64,000 nt of DNA from Clostridia bacterium. Lineage in GTDB: Bacteria > Bacillota > Clostridia > Acetivibrionales > DSM-2933. Location: NCBI GenBank assembly GCA_026418275.1, contig JAOABQ010000050.1, positions 124,001 to 188,000 of the forward strand, read 5' to 3'. Both the position numbers and the translations under genes were made by a program. Shown in pieces: positions 51,793-61,326 of the stretch. Within the stretch, counting starts at the first letter, position 1. Every line of letters begins with the position of its first letter. Under the pieces are notes generated by a model. It was not told the DNA's origin. It did no database searches and saw nothing but the letters and a program-made list of their open reading frames with translations.

Positions 51793-54048
51793 ATGTCAAT
51801 TAGAGAAAAACAGGAAAATGGCAGGATGAAATATAATACTTTATTGAACCGGGCAGATTACATAACCATCAGCGTAGGAGCGCAGACCCATCTAACCTAT
51901 GGCCTGCCATATCCTTTGACTTATATGTTTGTAATTCCGGAGGGGACCAATTTTTCGGCATATAGGAAGTATTTATTGTCAGACGAGTGGGAGTCGGTTC
52001 CGAACAAGACATCCGCAGATTTTTATAATGGTATTGAAGCGGCAAGATTTGATTATCACAACAAGAGGGCATACATTTCCCTTGCGTTCTCGGACTTATC
52101 CGATCAGATTTTTTTGAAAATAACCGATAATAGGGGAAATCCAATACCCGTCAGCTTCTTGGGAACCAGTGAATATTATGACAACAGAAAAGCAGTAGTC
52201 ACAGCCTCCGCCGATGACTGGTATGACACCAGCAACGATCAATTTGTTGATGCTTGCAAAGCTTTCCGAAAAGCAAATATGTGGCTGACAACGGGGATTA
52301 TTACAGGGATTGAGGGATCCATTGTCATGGCGGCAAGCTATGAATCGGTAAAATTGAAAAAGACACACACTACAAAGACAACATGGGATTCTGTACAACA
52401 GCAGCTTAACCTTGGATATGTGGAAGCGGCTTCCCATTCCAGGAGTCACCCCATTCCACCCTACGGGGATACTTATTCTGAAGTGATTGGAAGTAAGGAG
52501 GATATCATAAACAATTTGGATCTCCCCAGCTCTTTTAAATACAGCCAAAACGAGTATGTGTACACATGGATTGAGCCCTACGGATTTATTGATGAACCAA
52601 TACGGGAGTACCTTGCCCTTGGAAAGTATCTGGCCGACAGAAGCACGATACCGGATGGATCATTCTATGGTTATTGGAGCGTACAAGGGCTGTTTGAAAG
52701 GCTCCTTGTGACCATTGACCTGGATTTTAACAATATCACCACCCTGAATGATAAATTCTATGAAGTATATAATGGGGGAGGGATTTACCATGTTTGGTTT
52801 CATCCCTGGGTGGATACCATTGACTGGAATGATCCGCACAACAAAGTATACCAACATTTAGATGTGCTTAAAAACCGGATGGATGTATGGTATGTTTCCT
52901 TTGGACACTTATATTTGTATCACTATATGCAGCAAAATGCCCAGAACAGTATTGTGGGATTTCAGAGCAATAACCGGTTTGAGTGGTTTAGTAAAAGTGC
53001 AGCACAACGGGTGTGGCCCGCTTGTCTGGATTTTGACAAATGTGCATATCTCTTAGGGATTACTCCGGATGGAAAAGTAGCAATCCAAAAGCCCAATCAG
53101 CAGGATAATACGGTTAAAATGCTGGCCTTTACTTTAGGTCAGGGTTTTAATTCGGCTGAAGGATGGTTTTCATCAAATTTAACGCAGAGAGTGTGGACGG
53201 CAGATATTGACGGAGACGGTACCTTGGATATTGTTGGCATATCGGATGCAGGCAGTGTTTTTGTCATGAAAGGTTATGGAAACGGAACTTTTCAGGATAT
53301 GAGAATAACGGCTGGAAATGGATTTGCAGCAAGCCAGGGATGGTTTTCAACGGAATATAACCAAAGGGTATGGCCGGCAGATATCAATGGAGACGGTGCG
53401 GCAGATTTGGTAGGAGTGGCCTTTGATGGACGGATTATGGTCATGATGGCAAATGGGGATGGAACATTCCAGGATATAAAAGTAACTCAGGGTGTCGGTT
53501 TTCAAAGTGATCAAGGGTGGTTTTCGAAGGATTCTGCTCCCAGAGTATGGCCGGCAGATATTAATGGAGACGGGTATGCTGATCTGGTAGGCATTGCCTA
53601 TGATGGTGCGGTAATGGTCATGATATCCAACGGGGATGGAACATTTCAGGATATGAGAATTACCCAGGGAATTGGTTTTCAGAGTATTGATGGGTGGTTT
53701 GCAAAGGAATACTCCCCAAGGGTATGGCCGGCAGATATTAATGGAGATGGATCGGCGGATTTGGTAGGTATTGCTTTTGATGGAGCCGTGATGGTTATGA
53801 TGGCAAATGGGGATGGGACCTTTCAAAATATGAAAATTACAACAGGGAATGGATTTAAGACTGATCAAGGGTGGTTTTCGACGGAGTATACTCCCAGGAT
53901 ATGGCCTATTGATAAGGATGGAAACGGAAGATCAAGTTTAGTAGGTGTAGCCTATGATGGGCGGATTATGGCAATGAAAGCCAATGGGGACGGTACGTTC
54001 TCCGACATAGAAGTCATAAATCAGGAGTGGTTGATTCAGGTATTTTAG
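51793..54048 (+). CDS. NodB-like (polysaccharide deacetylase type) protein with FG-GAP repeats
   Basis: The product has 751 residues and no signal peptide. Residues about 130-385 resemble a NodB fold: D141-D142 in SADDW (for TFDDG), H215 and H219 in ASHSRSHP (the HxxxH metal pair), EPYG and YHVWFHPW. Residues about 400-745 hold six FG-GAP/VCBS-type propeller repeats (RVWPADINGDGSADLVGIAF, DGTFQDM). It would bind or deacetylate a glycan if exported. The unusual first motif and missing signal peptide leave activity and location open. An ACGGGGGG site lies before ATG; an SBBP-repeat gene follows after 90 bases. Confidence 0.75.
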   Translation: MSIREKQENGRMKYNTLLNRADYITISVGAQTHLTYGLPYPLTYMFVIPEGTNFSAYRKYLLSDEWESVPNKTSADFYNGIEAARFDYHNKRAYISLAFSDLSDQIFLKITDNRGNPIPVSFLGTSEYYDNRKAVVTASADDWYDTSNDQFVDACKAFRKANMWLTTGIITGIEGSIVMAASYESVKLKKTHTTKTTWDSVQQQLNLGYVEAASHSRSHPIPPYGDTYSEVIGSKEDIINNLDLPSSFKYSQNEYVYTWIEPYGFIDEPIREYLALGKYLADRSTIPDGSFYGYWSVQGLFERLLVTIDLDFNNITTLNDKFYEVYNGGGIYHVWFHPWVDTIDWNDPHNKVYQHLDVLKNRMDVWYVSFGHLYLYHYMQQNAQNSIVGFQSNNRFEWFSKSAAQRVWPACLDFDKCAYLLGITPDGKVAIQKPNQQDNTVKMLAFTLGQGFNSAEGWFSSNLTQRVWTADIDGDGTLDIVGISDAGSVFVMKGYGNGTFQDMRITAGNGFAASQGWFSTEYNQRVWPADINGDGAADLVGVAFDGRIMVMMANGDGTFQDIKVTQGVGFQSDQGWFSKDSAPRVWPADINGDGYADLVGIAYDGAVMVMISNGDGTFQDMRITQGIGFQSIDGWFAKEYSPRVWPADINGDGSADLVGIAFDGAVMVMMANGDGTFQNMKITTGNGFKTDQGWFSTEYTPRIWPIDKDGNGRSSLVGVAYDGRIMAMKANGDGTFSDIEVINQEWLIQVF

Positions 54049-54137
54049 AGGTGTTTTATAGTGAGCCGAAAGCAATAAAAACACTTGACCGAAACTTTCA
54101 TATACTGTAAATAAATAAATTTTTAGGGGTGAAAAAA

Positions 54138-56342
54138 GTGCTGGACGGATTAAAAAAAAATGTGCATCCCATATTAAAAGAAGGGCCTCTTGGTTTTATC
54201 CGTAATGCTGGACAAATGGATTCCAAGGTTTATTACTATACAAAAGGAAGTGGTGTTCAATACACTTTTATGAAAGACGAAGTGGGAATGAGCTTCATGA
54301 GAAAAGCTCCGGAAGAAGAGGCAGAGGACAGTGACTTCCTGGAAAATAAAAGGGTCAAGGAAGAATTCATTACGCTGCGTTTTATAGACCCCAATCAGGA
54401 TGTTAATCTTGAGGCACAGGGAGAATTCATTGGCAAGGTGAATTATTTTAGGGGGAAGAATCAGGCAAACTGGTTTACCAATCTTTCAACATATAAAGAA
54501 GTGGTTTACCGGGGCATCTGGCCGAAAATCGATTTGATTTTTTACCGGTCAGGCAGCAGCTTAAAATATGATTTTATCGTGAATCCGGGAGCCAATATTG
54601 AAAACATCCGTCTTACCTATAAGGGGGCCGGTAAACTTTTTTTGGATCCGGAAGGAAATCTTTTGGTCCATACCCGATTGGGTATTCTTAAGGATGAACG
54701 GCCTTATGCGTACCAGGAAATCACAGATAAAAAAGTACCGGTGGAGTGCAGCTTTACGGTTGAAGAAGTGAATGGAACATGGTGTTATGGTTTTAAATTG
54801 GGGAAAGAATATAATCCACAGTATCCCATTACCATTGATCCGGGAATCGGTTATTCTACCTTTATCGGCGGAGGAGGGATGGATGAAGGCTATGGTATTG
54901 CTGTAGATGCTTTGGGGTTTGTCTATATCACGGGAAGAACCGCTTCGGGTGTTCCCAAACCTTTTCCCACCAATTCCGATGCCTATCAAAAGGTTTTACA
55001 AGGGTCTTATGACGCTTTTGTGATGAAGCTGTCGGCAGATGGAGCCAGTCTTATCTATTCCACCTATTTGGGGGGCGGTGGTGATGACTTGGGGTATGCA
55101 ATTGCTGTGGATGGATTAGGGGCAGCCTATATTACAGGTTTTACAAACTCCAGACCACCTAACTCTTTTCCTACTACACAAGGGGCCTTTCAGACATCCT
55201 ACAATGGTGGAAATATAGATGCTTTTATTACAAAACTTGCACCGGATGGGGCTAGTTTAATTTATTCTTCCTACCTGGGTGGCGGAGGAGATGATAAGGG
55301 ATACGGTATTGCTTTGGATGCCTCCGGGTGTGCTTATATTGCAGGTTCTACAAGCTCAAAAGCGCCAAAGCCTTTCCCAACAACCCCGGGTGCTTTTATG
55401 ACCTCCTATAATGGAGGGGAATTTGATGTTTTTGTCTCTAAAATGTCTGCGGACGGATCTGAACTCATTTATTCAACATATCTTGGGGGTGGTGACTTTG
55501 ATGTGGGTACCGGGGTTACGGTAGATGCCCTAGGCTGTGCCTATGTAGTGGGCTACACGAGTTCTACAGATCCCAAGCCTTTTCCAACAACACCCGGTGC
55601 TTTTCAGACTCTTCCACGTGGAGGAAGTAATGCTTTTGTGGTGAAGCTGTCAACCGATGGTGCAAGCCTTGTATACGCTACTTACCTGGGTGGGGGGAGC
55701 AATGATGAGGGCTGGGGGATTACCGTAGATACAATTGGTAATGCTTATATAACCGGAAGGACGACTTCCGCTGCACCAGACCCTTTTCCAACTACGGCCG
55801 GGGCTTTTCAGACTTTTTTCAGCGGAGGATTTTATGATGCATTCATAACTAAATTCTCCTCGGACGGATCAAGGCTTATTTACTCTACCTACCTGGGGGG
55901 CGGAGAATATGATGAAGGGAATGATATTGCTGTAGATAATTTGGGTTATATTTATATTGTTGGCACAACAAGTTCAAAAGCCCCGAAGCCTTTTCCAATA
56001 ACCCATGATGCATTTCAGACTTCTCTAAATGGCGTGGAAAATGTTTTTGTAACAACGCTGTCAACCGATGGCGCAAGCCTTGTCTACTCTACTTACTTGG
56101 GAGGAAGCGGTGTTGATGAAGGGTGGGGAATTGCTGTAGATCAAAATAGGAATGTGTTCATAACCGGAAGAACAAATTCCGAGATGCCTATCCCTTTTCC
56201 CACAACCGAAGGGGCTTATGACATTTTATACAACGGGGGGGCCTATGACGCCTTTGTAACAAAATTGAATATAAAGTCTCTTGTGACCATTCCGCAAAAG
56301 CTCATTAGAGGCATAAGCCCTGCCTGCTTAAACATACTGTAG
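54138..56342 (+). CDS. SBBP-repeat beta-propeller protein
   Basis: About 734 residues. The N-terminal ~230 residues (GFIRNAGQMDSKVYYYTKGS, YRGIWPKIDLIFY, NPQYPITIDP) are the domain that usually precedes SBBP propellers. Eight ~56-residue SBBP repeats follow (DAFVMKLSADGASLIYSTYL, GGGGDDLGYAIAVDG, YITGFT). The repeat count and fold suggest a complete beta-propeller. There is no signal peptide. GTG at 54138 is chosen because AGGGGTG is correctly spaced for it; the in-frame GTG at 54129 overlaps that site. Function unknown, likely extracellular display. Confidence 0.82.
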   Translation: MLDGLKKNVHPILKEGPLGFIRNAGQMDSKVYYYTKGSGVQYTFMKDEVGMSFMRKAPEEEAEDSDFLENKRVKEEFITLRFIDPNQDVNLEAQGEFIGKVNYFRGKNQANWFTNLSTYKEVVYRGIWPKIDLIFYRSGSSLKYDFIVNPGANIENIRLTYKGAGKLFLDPEGNLLVHTRLGILKDERPYAYQEITDKKVPVECSFTVEEVNGTWCYGFKLGKEYNPQYPITIDPGIGYSTFIGGGGMDEGYGIAVDALGFVYITGRTASGVPKPFPTNSDAYQKVLQGSYDAFVMKLSADGASLIYSTYLGGGGDDLGYAIAVDGLGAAYITGFTNSRPPNSFPTTQGAFQTSYNGGNIDAFITKLAPDGASLIYSSYLGGGGDDKGYGIALDASGCAYIAGSTSSKAPKPFPTTPGAFMTSYNGGEFDVFVSKMSADGSELIYSTYLGGGDFDVGTGVTVDALGCAYVVGYTSSTDPKPFPTTPGAFQTLPRGGSNAFVVKLSTDGASLVYATYLGGGSNDEGWGITVDTIGNAYITGRTTSAAPDPFPTTAGAFQTFFSGGFYDAFITKFSSDGSRLIYSTYLGGGEYDEGNDIAVDNLGYIYIVGTTSSKAPKPFPITHDAFQTSLNGVENVFVTTLSTDGASLVYSTYLGGSGVDEGWGIAVDQNRNVFITGRTNSEMPIPFPTTEGAYDILYNGGAYDAFVTKLNIKSLVTIPQKLIRGISPACLNIL

Positions 56343-56612
56343 ATTATAACTTTTCATTCATGATGAGCATATTGCACATATTGAGCCTGACAGATATAAT
56401 TTAAGCATGATCTATATGGAACGCGATAAAGATTTTCATCGCGCTTCAATTTCCTTGATTTAATATTGTGAAAATTCAATTTATCCTTGCAAAATCATTT
56501 TCACGATCTATATAGTATGACACTCTCTGCATAATGTCTAGTTTGGGCGGTTTGTATAATTTGGAATTATTGTTTAAAACGAATACTTTTCTGTGCATTA
56601 TGGAGGAATATC
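56343..56612. other. Gap with weak hairpins
   Basis: CGCGAT/ATCGCG (56422-56427 and 56438-56443) may end the SBBP gene. GTGAAAA and TTTTCAC form a wider inverted repeat (about 56469-56513). GATCTATAT occurs twice (about 56409 and 56507). Confidence 0.35.
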
Positions 56613-57761
56613 ATGCAGGCTTTAATCCTGTTGGTTGTGATATATATTGCTTTTATCTCATTAGGGTTACCTGATACTATACTTGGTGTTGCTTGGCCAA
56701 CCATGAGGGCATCCTTGAATCTTCCATTGGAAGCTGCTGGCGTATTGATAATGGTTACTACCCTGAGTACGGCTATATCCAGTTTTGTAAGTGGTCATAT
56801 CATTGGCCGGTTGGGTACCGGACGTGTTACCTTCATTAGCTGTATAATGACAGGTTTGATGCTGTTAGGCTATTCTGCTGCTCCATCCTATGGGTGGCTT
56901 CTTTTGGTATCCGTACCGTTGGGCTTTGGAGCAGGCGCAGTAGACACAGGACTTAACAACTATGTTGCCAGGCATTTTTCTGCGCGCCATATGAGTTGGC
57001 TCCACTGCTTCTGGGGAGTCGGTGCATTTCTTGGCCCCAATTTTATGACTCTTGCCATAGTCCAGGCAAATAGTTGGCGGTTTGGATATGGAATTATCGG
57101 AATAACCCAATTGTCATTATCCGCCATCTTGCTAATCTCTTTGCCTTTATGGAAAGTCAAAGAGTCGCATAAAGGAGATTCGGGGCAAACGAGTGACCCT
57201 TTTATACATACACTTCGAAATAAGAGGGTTTGGCTGTCCATGGCGGCATTTTCGCTTTACGTTGGAATTGAATCGGGAACGGGGGTATGGCTGGGCAGTT
57301 TCCTCATTGAGGGAAGGGGTCTTAATCAGATTACCGCAGGTGTATGGGTTTCCCTTTTTTATGCCAGCATTACGGTAGGGCGCTTTCTTTCCGGATTTAT
57401 CACCCATCGGTTTACCAACAGGCAAATGATCAGGGCGGGGCTCATTATCTCAGGTTTAGGTGCTGTGATGTTTGCGCTTCCTGAAAAGGCACTGATTCTT
57501 ACCGGAATTGTATTCATAGGGATCGGCTGCGCTCCGGTGTTTCCGTGTATGATGCATGAAACACCCCGGAGGTTTGGTGATAGCCAATCGGGAATAATTA
57601 CAGGTTATCAGGTAGGGATGGCTTATTTAAGCGGTGTAGCAATTGTGCCGTTGATCGGTCTTTTGGCAGGACGAATATCCTTGGAAGCGATCCCTTTCTG
57701 TGTAATTGTATTTGCAGTTCTGACTCTCATCGTCACCGAGTTACTTAATCAAAAAACATGA
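56613..57761 (+). CDS. MFS transporter
   Basis: The product has 382 residues and about twelve membrane helices in the major facilitator pattern, with the motif GRLGTGRV after helix 2 and a second-half equivalent (FITHRFTNRQMIRAG). The start (YIAFISLGLPDTILGVAWPT) resembles FucP/YfkF-like or sugar-type MFS proteins. The substrate cannot be told. TATGGAGG is a good ribosome-binding site. It is monocistronic between the propeller protein and the protease inhibitor. Confidence 0.9.
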   Translation: MQALILLVVIYIAFISLGLPDTILGVAWPTMRASLNLPLEAAGVLIMVTTLSTAISSFVSGHIIGRLGTGRVTFISCIMTGLMLLGYSAAPSYGWLLLVSVPLGFGAGAVDTGLNNYVARHFSARHMSWLHCFWGVGAFLGPNFMTLAIVQANSWRFGYGIIGITQLSLSAILLISLPLWKVKESHKGDSGQTSDPFIHTLRNKRVWLSMAAFSLYVGIESGTGVWLGSFLIEGRGLNQITAGVWVSLFYASITVGRFLSGFITHRFTNRQMIRAGLIISGLGAVMFALPEKALILTGIVFIGIGCAPVFPCMMHETPRRFGDSQSGIITGYQVGMAYLSGVAIVPLIGLLAGRISLEAIPFCVIVFAVLTLIVTELLNQKT

Positions 57762-57895
57762 CAGGCTGGAACAGTAATATATTTATACTATTTGTCCAAA
57801 ATATTTGATTATCTAATAGGAATTGAAGCGCATGCTATGCCAAATACTTGATGCTATGAGTATTATAGAGAGAGTAATGAAGAGGGGGTGAATAT

Positions 57896-58231
57896 ATGAG
57901 TAAGATAGTATCCTTAACACAAGAGGAGTGCGGAAAACATTTTGAAATCAAAGTAGGGGATTTTTTAATCATAAGTCTTTTGGAAAACCCATCCACAGGG
58001 TATTTTTGGAAGGAGGATGAAAGGAATAGGCGAACATCCGGAAAGGAGTACCTTAAGTTGGTAGCGGATAGCTTTATCCCCCCTGCGAATCCCTTGCCTG
58101 GGGCCGGTGGGGTGCGGATTTTTGCTTATCAGGCAGTGTTGGAGGGTGAAGCTGGCTTAAAATTTATTTTACAAGGTCCCGGAGGGCAGAAGGCAGATAC
58201 GGTAAAGTACTATTTTACCATCGGGCACTAG
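57896..58231 (+). CDS. Chagasin-type (I42) cysteine protease inhibitor
   Basis: The product has 111 residues. All three inhibitor loops are visible: NPSTGYFW (about 32-39), PGAGGVRIFAYQAV and GPGGQKADTVKYYF. The family inhibits papain-like proteases by inserting these loops into the active site. There is no signal peptide, so it may act inside the cell. Some cellulosome-forming clostridia carry related inhibitors with dockerins; this one has none. AGAGGGGGTG supports the start. A strong terminator follows. Confidence 0.88.
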   Translation: MSKIVSLTQEECGKHFEIKVGDFLIISLLENPSTGYFWKEDERNRRTSGKEYLKLVADSFIPPANPLPGAGGVRIFAYQAVLEGEAGLKFILQGPGGQKADTVKYYFTIGH

Positions 58232-58292
58232 GGGCAATACGGCTGCATGATTCAAATCATGTCGGAAATTGGAAAAAGCAGCTTCCATAATG

Positions 58293-58326
58293 TTAGGAAA
58301 ATGCGGCATTTGCCGCATTTTCCTAA
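58293..58326. terminator. Bidirectional terminator
   Basis: A 16-bp perfect stem, TTAGGAAAATGCGGCA with TGCCGCATTTTCCTAA, and a two-base spacer. It includes the stop codon of the minus-strand gene. Confidence 0.85.
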
Positions 58327-61070
58327 ATACCTTTTGTCAAAGCGACTTGCCAACTGCCGTTTACCTTATTCCAAACGCATATATCGTCTTTCAAATCTCC
58401 GTTAAAATCACCCAGGAGGGGTTTCCAGGCTTCGCTTTTTGCCCAGGGTATAAGCCAGTGGTAATCGCCTCTGCCGATATCGGGCACGAATTGTTTGCCG
58501 TTACATAAAGCCACTTGCCAATCACCCGTTAATTTATCCCAGAGGATAATATCGTCAAGCCCGTCATGATTGACATCTCCTATAAAAGCATACTGGCTGG
58601 GGCCCTTACCCCAGTTTTGGAGCCAGTGGTAATCCCCCATGCCTTTGGCAGGCGCAAACCCAGTTCCGTCACTCAAGGCAACCTGCCAGTCGCCGGCTTT
58701 TGGGTGCCAGACAGCAATATCCGCTTTACCGTCCCCATTGAAATCCCCTACCATTGGAATCCAAACTTCTCCTTTAGCCCAGTAAAATAACCAGTGACCA
58801 TCACCTCTACCTTTATCCGGGATAAACTGTGTTCCATCGCTTAACGCCACCTGCCAGCCGCCTGTTAAGGGATTCCAAACACAAAGATCGTCTAACCCGT
58901 CACCGTTAAAGTCCCCAATAAGCGGCCTCCAGATATTTCCCTTAGCCCAGGGATATAACCAACGATAGATGCCAGGCCGGGCAGTGGGAATAAAGAGTTT
59001 ACCGTCACCCAAGGCAACATGCCAGTCACCGGATTGAGGGCTCCATGCCGCGATATCAGATTTTCCGTCACCGTTGAAATCCCCGATAAAAGGTTTCCAG
59101 GTATCTGCCTTGGACCAATTATCAAGTGCGGTATAGATGGTTGCACTGGAGTTTTCAAAATCAGGGGCCGCAAAATACCAGGTTCCTGTTTTCCGTTTCC
59201 AAATGATAAAATCGGTCCTCAAATCTCCATTCATATTGCCGGTAAAAACCGTATATTGATCTTCGGGGAATAGGGCCTGTTGGAGATCTATAGGATTAAA
59301 ATTGAAATTTTTGCTTAAGGCTTGAAGGATAGCTGATCCGCCTACGGTGATTACTGAATGGTTTCCGAATTCAATACCGGATACAACACCGGAATAATTA
59401 AAGTTTCTTTTAAGCCAGTTCCGTCCGTCCAATGAGGTGTAAAAGTGGCCGTAAATTGCAGCTAAAAACATTCCGGTGCCGTATATCACACTGAAATGAA
59501 TACTTCGAAAATTGTATTCGGGATAATATTCCCAGTGGATACCGTCTTCAGATACAATAACTACATCTCCAACGGCAACACATATCCCATTGCCTATGGT
59601 TACAGAGGTAAATAAATCAGAGGTATGAAAGGAATTCCAGTTAACGCCATCTGTTGACGTTAGTATTTCAGTACCTGCTGCTGCTGCAAACGTACCTGTG
59701 CCGTTAAGGATTCCATAGCATACAGCGCTGCAATGATATACTCCTGTATGCTGTTTTCCCCAATGTTCACCATCGTTAGATATTAAAATATAATTATTAC
59801 CGATACCTACAGCTACAAACAAATCTTGCCCGCCTATTTTTCCAAAAGCGACTGCATTCAAATCGCCTGAGACACCCGAATCAAAAGCAGGAACCCAGAG
59901 AGCGGCATCATGGGACTTTAATATGGTTCCATCCTGGCCTACAGCGATGAAAAGATCCGTGCCGTTTTTGTGTGTATAAGCTATACTTGTTAAGCTTTTA
60001 GTAGTACCTGAATTAACTTGATTCCAAATTGTACCCTCCTGTGATGTTAAAATCATTCCATTGATGCCTATGGTAACGAATAAACCTCTACCATTTACAT
60101 AGCCGTATTTTACACCCAATAATTCTCCGTTAATCCCTTGAGTTATAGTTTCCCAGGTGATTAAGTCCTCTGAAACTTTTATAAATTCACCTGCTGAGAT
60201 ATAACGGTTAAAAGTCGGAAGGTAATTTACTGCGTAAAATAACTCTTGCGTTCCGGATACTTTTACGCTCCAACTGACCCCGTCAGTAGAATATAAGATG
60301 AATTTATAGCCACCAACCAGAAAAATTCCATTACTGAAGCTGACTGTTACAAAGAGACTTGATGGCAGCGAAAATACATTTGTCCAACCATCCAAATCAT
60401 GAGAAATAAAAATTTGGCCTTGGAAGGAGTCATCAAAACCGACTGCTACAAAGATATCTTTATTATTTACTTTCGCAAAAATAACATCTTGAGGATAAAA
60501 CGGTAAATTTATATTTTTTACATTCCAATTAAGGCCATCTTCCGAAGTTGCTATTGTATTTAAACCAAGGGCTGCAAACTGTTTTTTTTCATTAACTTCT
60601 CCAAAAGTGATACAGGATATTTTATTCATACTCTCCAGATTTATTTTTTCCCAGTTTACTAAATCAAAAGACACTAAAATCGCCTGTAAGGAAAATGACA
60701 CATCATCGTAAGGGGCGATAGCTGCAAAGACGTCTTTGTTGTTCATTCTGCCATATGCAATGTCATTAAGAAGCCTGGAAAAATTGGATGTTCTTAAATT
60801 CCATATGCCTTCACTGTGGGTGAGAATGCTGCCGTTATCTCCAACCGTTACAAAAACACTTTGTTCATTAAGGTAACCATGGATAATTGAATAAAGCTGA
60901 TAATCTGTAATGGAGTCCATAGGGGTCCAGTTTATTCCTCCGTCATTTGATTGAATGATATTTCCCTTTTCTCCGACTGCAATAGCGCTGTTTCCGTCGT
61001 AAGCCATAGAATATAAGTATTCACCCAGGGGAATGGGGTTTCGCCAAACCCAGTTATCAAGATCTAACAT
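58323..61070 (-). CDS. YCF48/sialidase-like propeller protein with C-terminal FG-GAP repeats
   Basis: About 915 residues. The first ~600 are repeated blades of the YCF48/BNR type (NDGGINWTPM, SEDGLNWNVKN, STDGVSWSVKV, SNDGEHWGKQH). The C-terminal ~300 hold FG-GAP/VCBS repeats (GDFNGDGKSDIAAW, GDWQVALSDGT) closely matching those of the gene at 61327. There is no signal peptide. ATG at 61070 is preferred because AGGTAGGTG is correctly spaced for it; a GTG at 61079 overlaps that site. It may be an extracellular or surface repeat protein, with function unknown. Confidence 0.8.
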   Translation of the reverse strand: MLDLDNWVWRNPIPLGEYLYSMAYDGNSAIAVGEKGNIIQSNDGGINWTPMDSITDYQLYSIIHGYLNEQSVFVTVGDNGSILTHSEGIWNLRTSNFSRLLNDIAYGRMNNKDVFAAIAPYDDVSFSLQAILVSFDLVNWEKINLESMNKISCITFGEVNEKKQFAALGLNTIATSEDGLNWNVKNINLPFYPQDVIFAKVNNKDIFVAVGFDDSFQGQIFISHDLDGWTNVFSLPSSLFVTVSFSNGIFLVGGYKFILYSTDGVSWSVKVSGTQELFYAVNYLPTFNRYISAGEFIKVSEDLITWETITQGINGELLGVKYGYVNGRGLFVTIGINGMILTSQEGTIWNQVNSGTTKSLTSIAYTHKNGTDLFIAVGQDGTILKSHDAALWVPAFDSGVSGDLNAVAFGKIGGQDLFVAVGIGNNYILISNDGEHWGKQHTGVYHCSAVCYGILNGTGTFAAAAGTEILTSTDGVNWNSFHTSDLFTSVTIGNGICVAVGDVVIVSEDGIHWEYYPEYNFRSIHFSVIYGTGMFLAAIYGHFYTSLDGRNWLKRNFNYSGVVSGIEFGNHSVITVGGSAILQALSKNFNFNPIDLQQALFPEDQYTVFTGNMNGDLRTDFIIWKRKTGTWYFAAPDFENSSATIYTALDNWSKADTWKPFIGDFNGDGKSDIAAWSPQSGDWHVALGDGKLFIPTARPGIYRWLYPWAKGNIWRPLIGDFNGDGLDDLCVWNPLTGGWQVALSDGTQFIPDKGRGDGHWLFYWAKGEVWIPMVGDFNGDGKADIAVWHPKAGDWQVALSDGTGFAPAKGMGDYHWLQNWGKGPSQYAFIGDVNHDGLDDIILWDKLTGDWQVALCNGKQFVPDIGRGDYHWLIPWAKSEAWKPLLGDFNGDLKDDICVWNKVNGSWQVALTKGI

Positions 61071-61219
61071 AAATATCACCTACCTCAAAATTGGTAAACA
61101 TAAAAACAATTTCATACTATTATATGTCGCAAAAGGCCGAATTGAGCCACTTAAATTCCTTCTATCCACAGCTAAACAGTGACCAGTTTCATTCCCGGTT
61201 TCAAATCGACTGAGAACCC

Positions 61220-61268
61220 ATAACGTATATTGCAGATAAGGAACATTCCCACCTACAATATACGTTAT
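61220..61268. repeat. 13-bp inverted repeat between the two FG-GAP genes
   Basis: ATAACGTATATTG (61220-61232) is the exact inverse complement of CAATATACGTTAT (61256-61268). No T-tract follows on the minus strand. It could be an operator or a weak terminator of the gene to its right. Confidence 0.5.
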
Positions 61269-61326
61269 TTAGGGTATGCGCTAAATGCAATTTTAATATT
61301 GTAAATCAGCCTTTAGCGGATAGAGA

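Noticed and set aside
53347-53868. A 173-codon minus-strand frame in the FG-GAP region
   Set aside because: It is antisense to the repeats and reflects their periodic composition.
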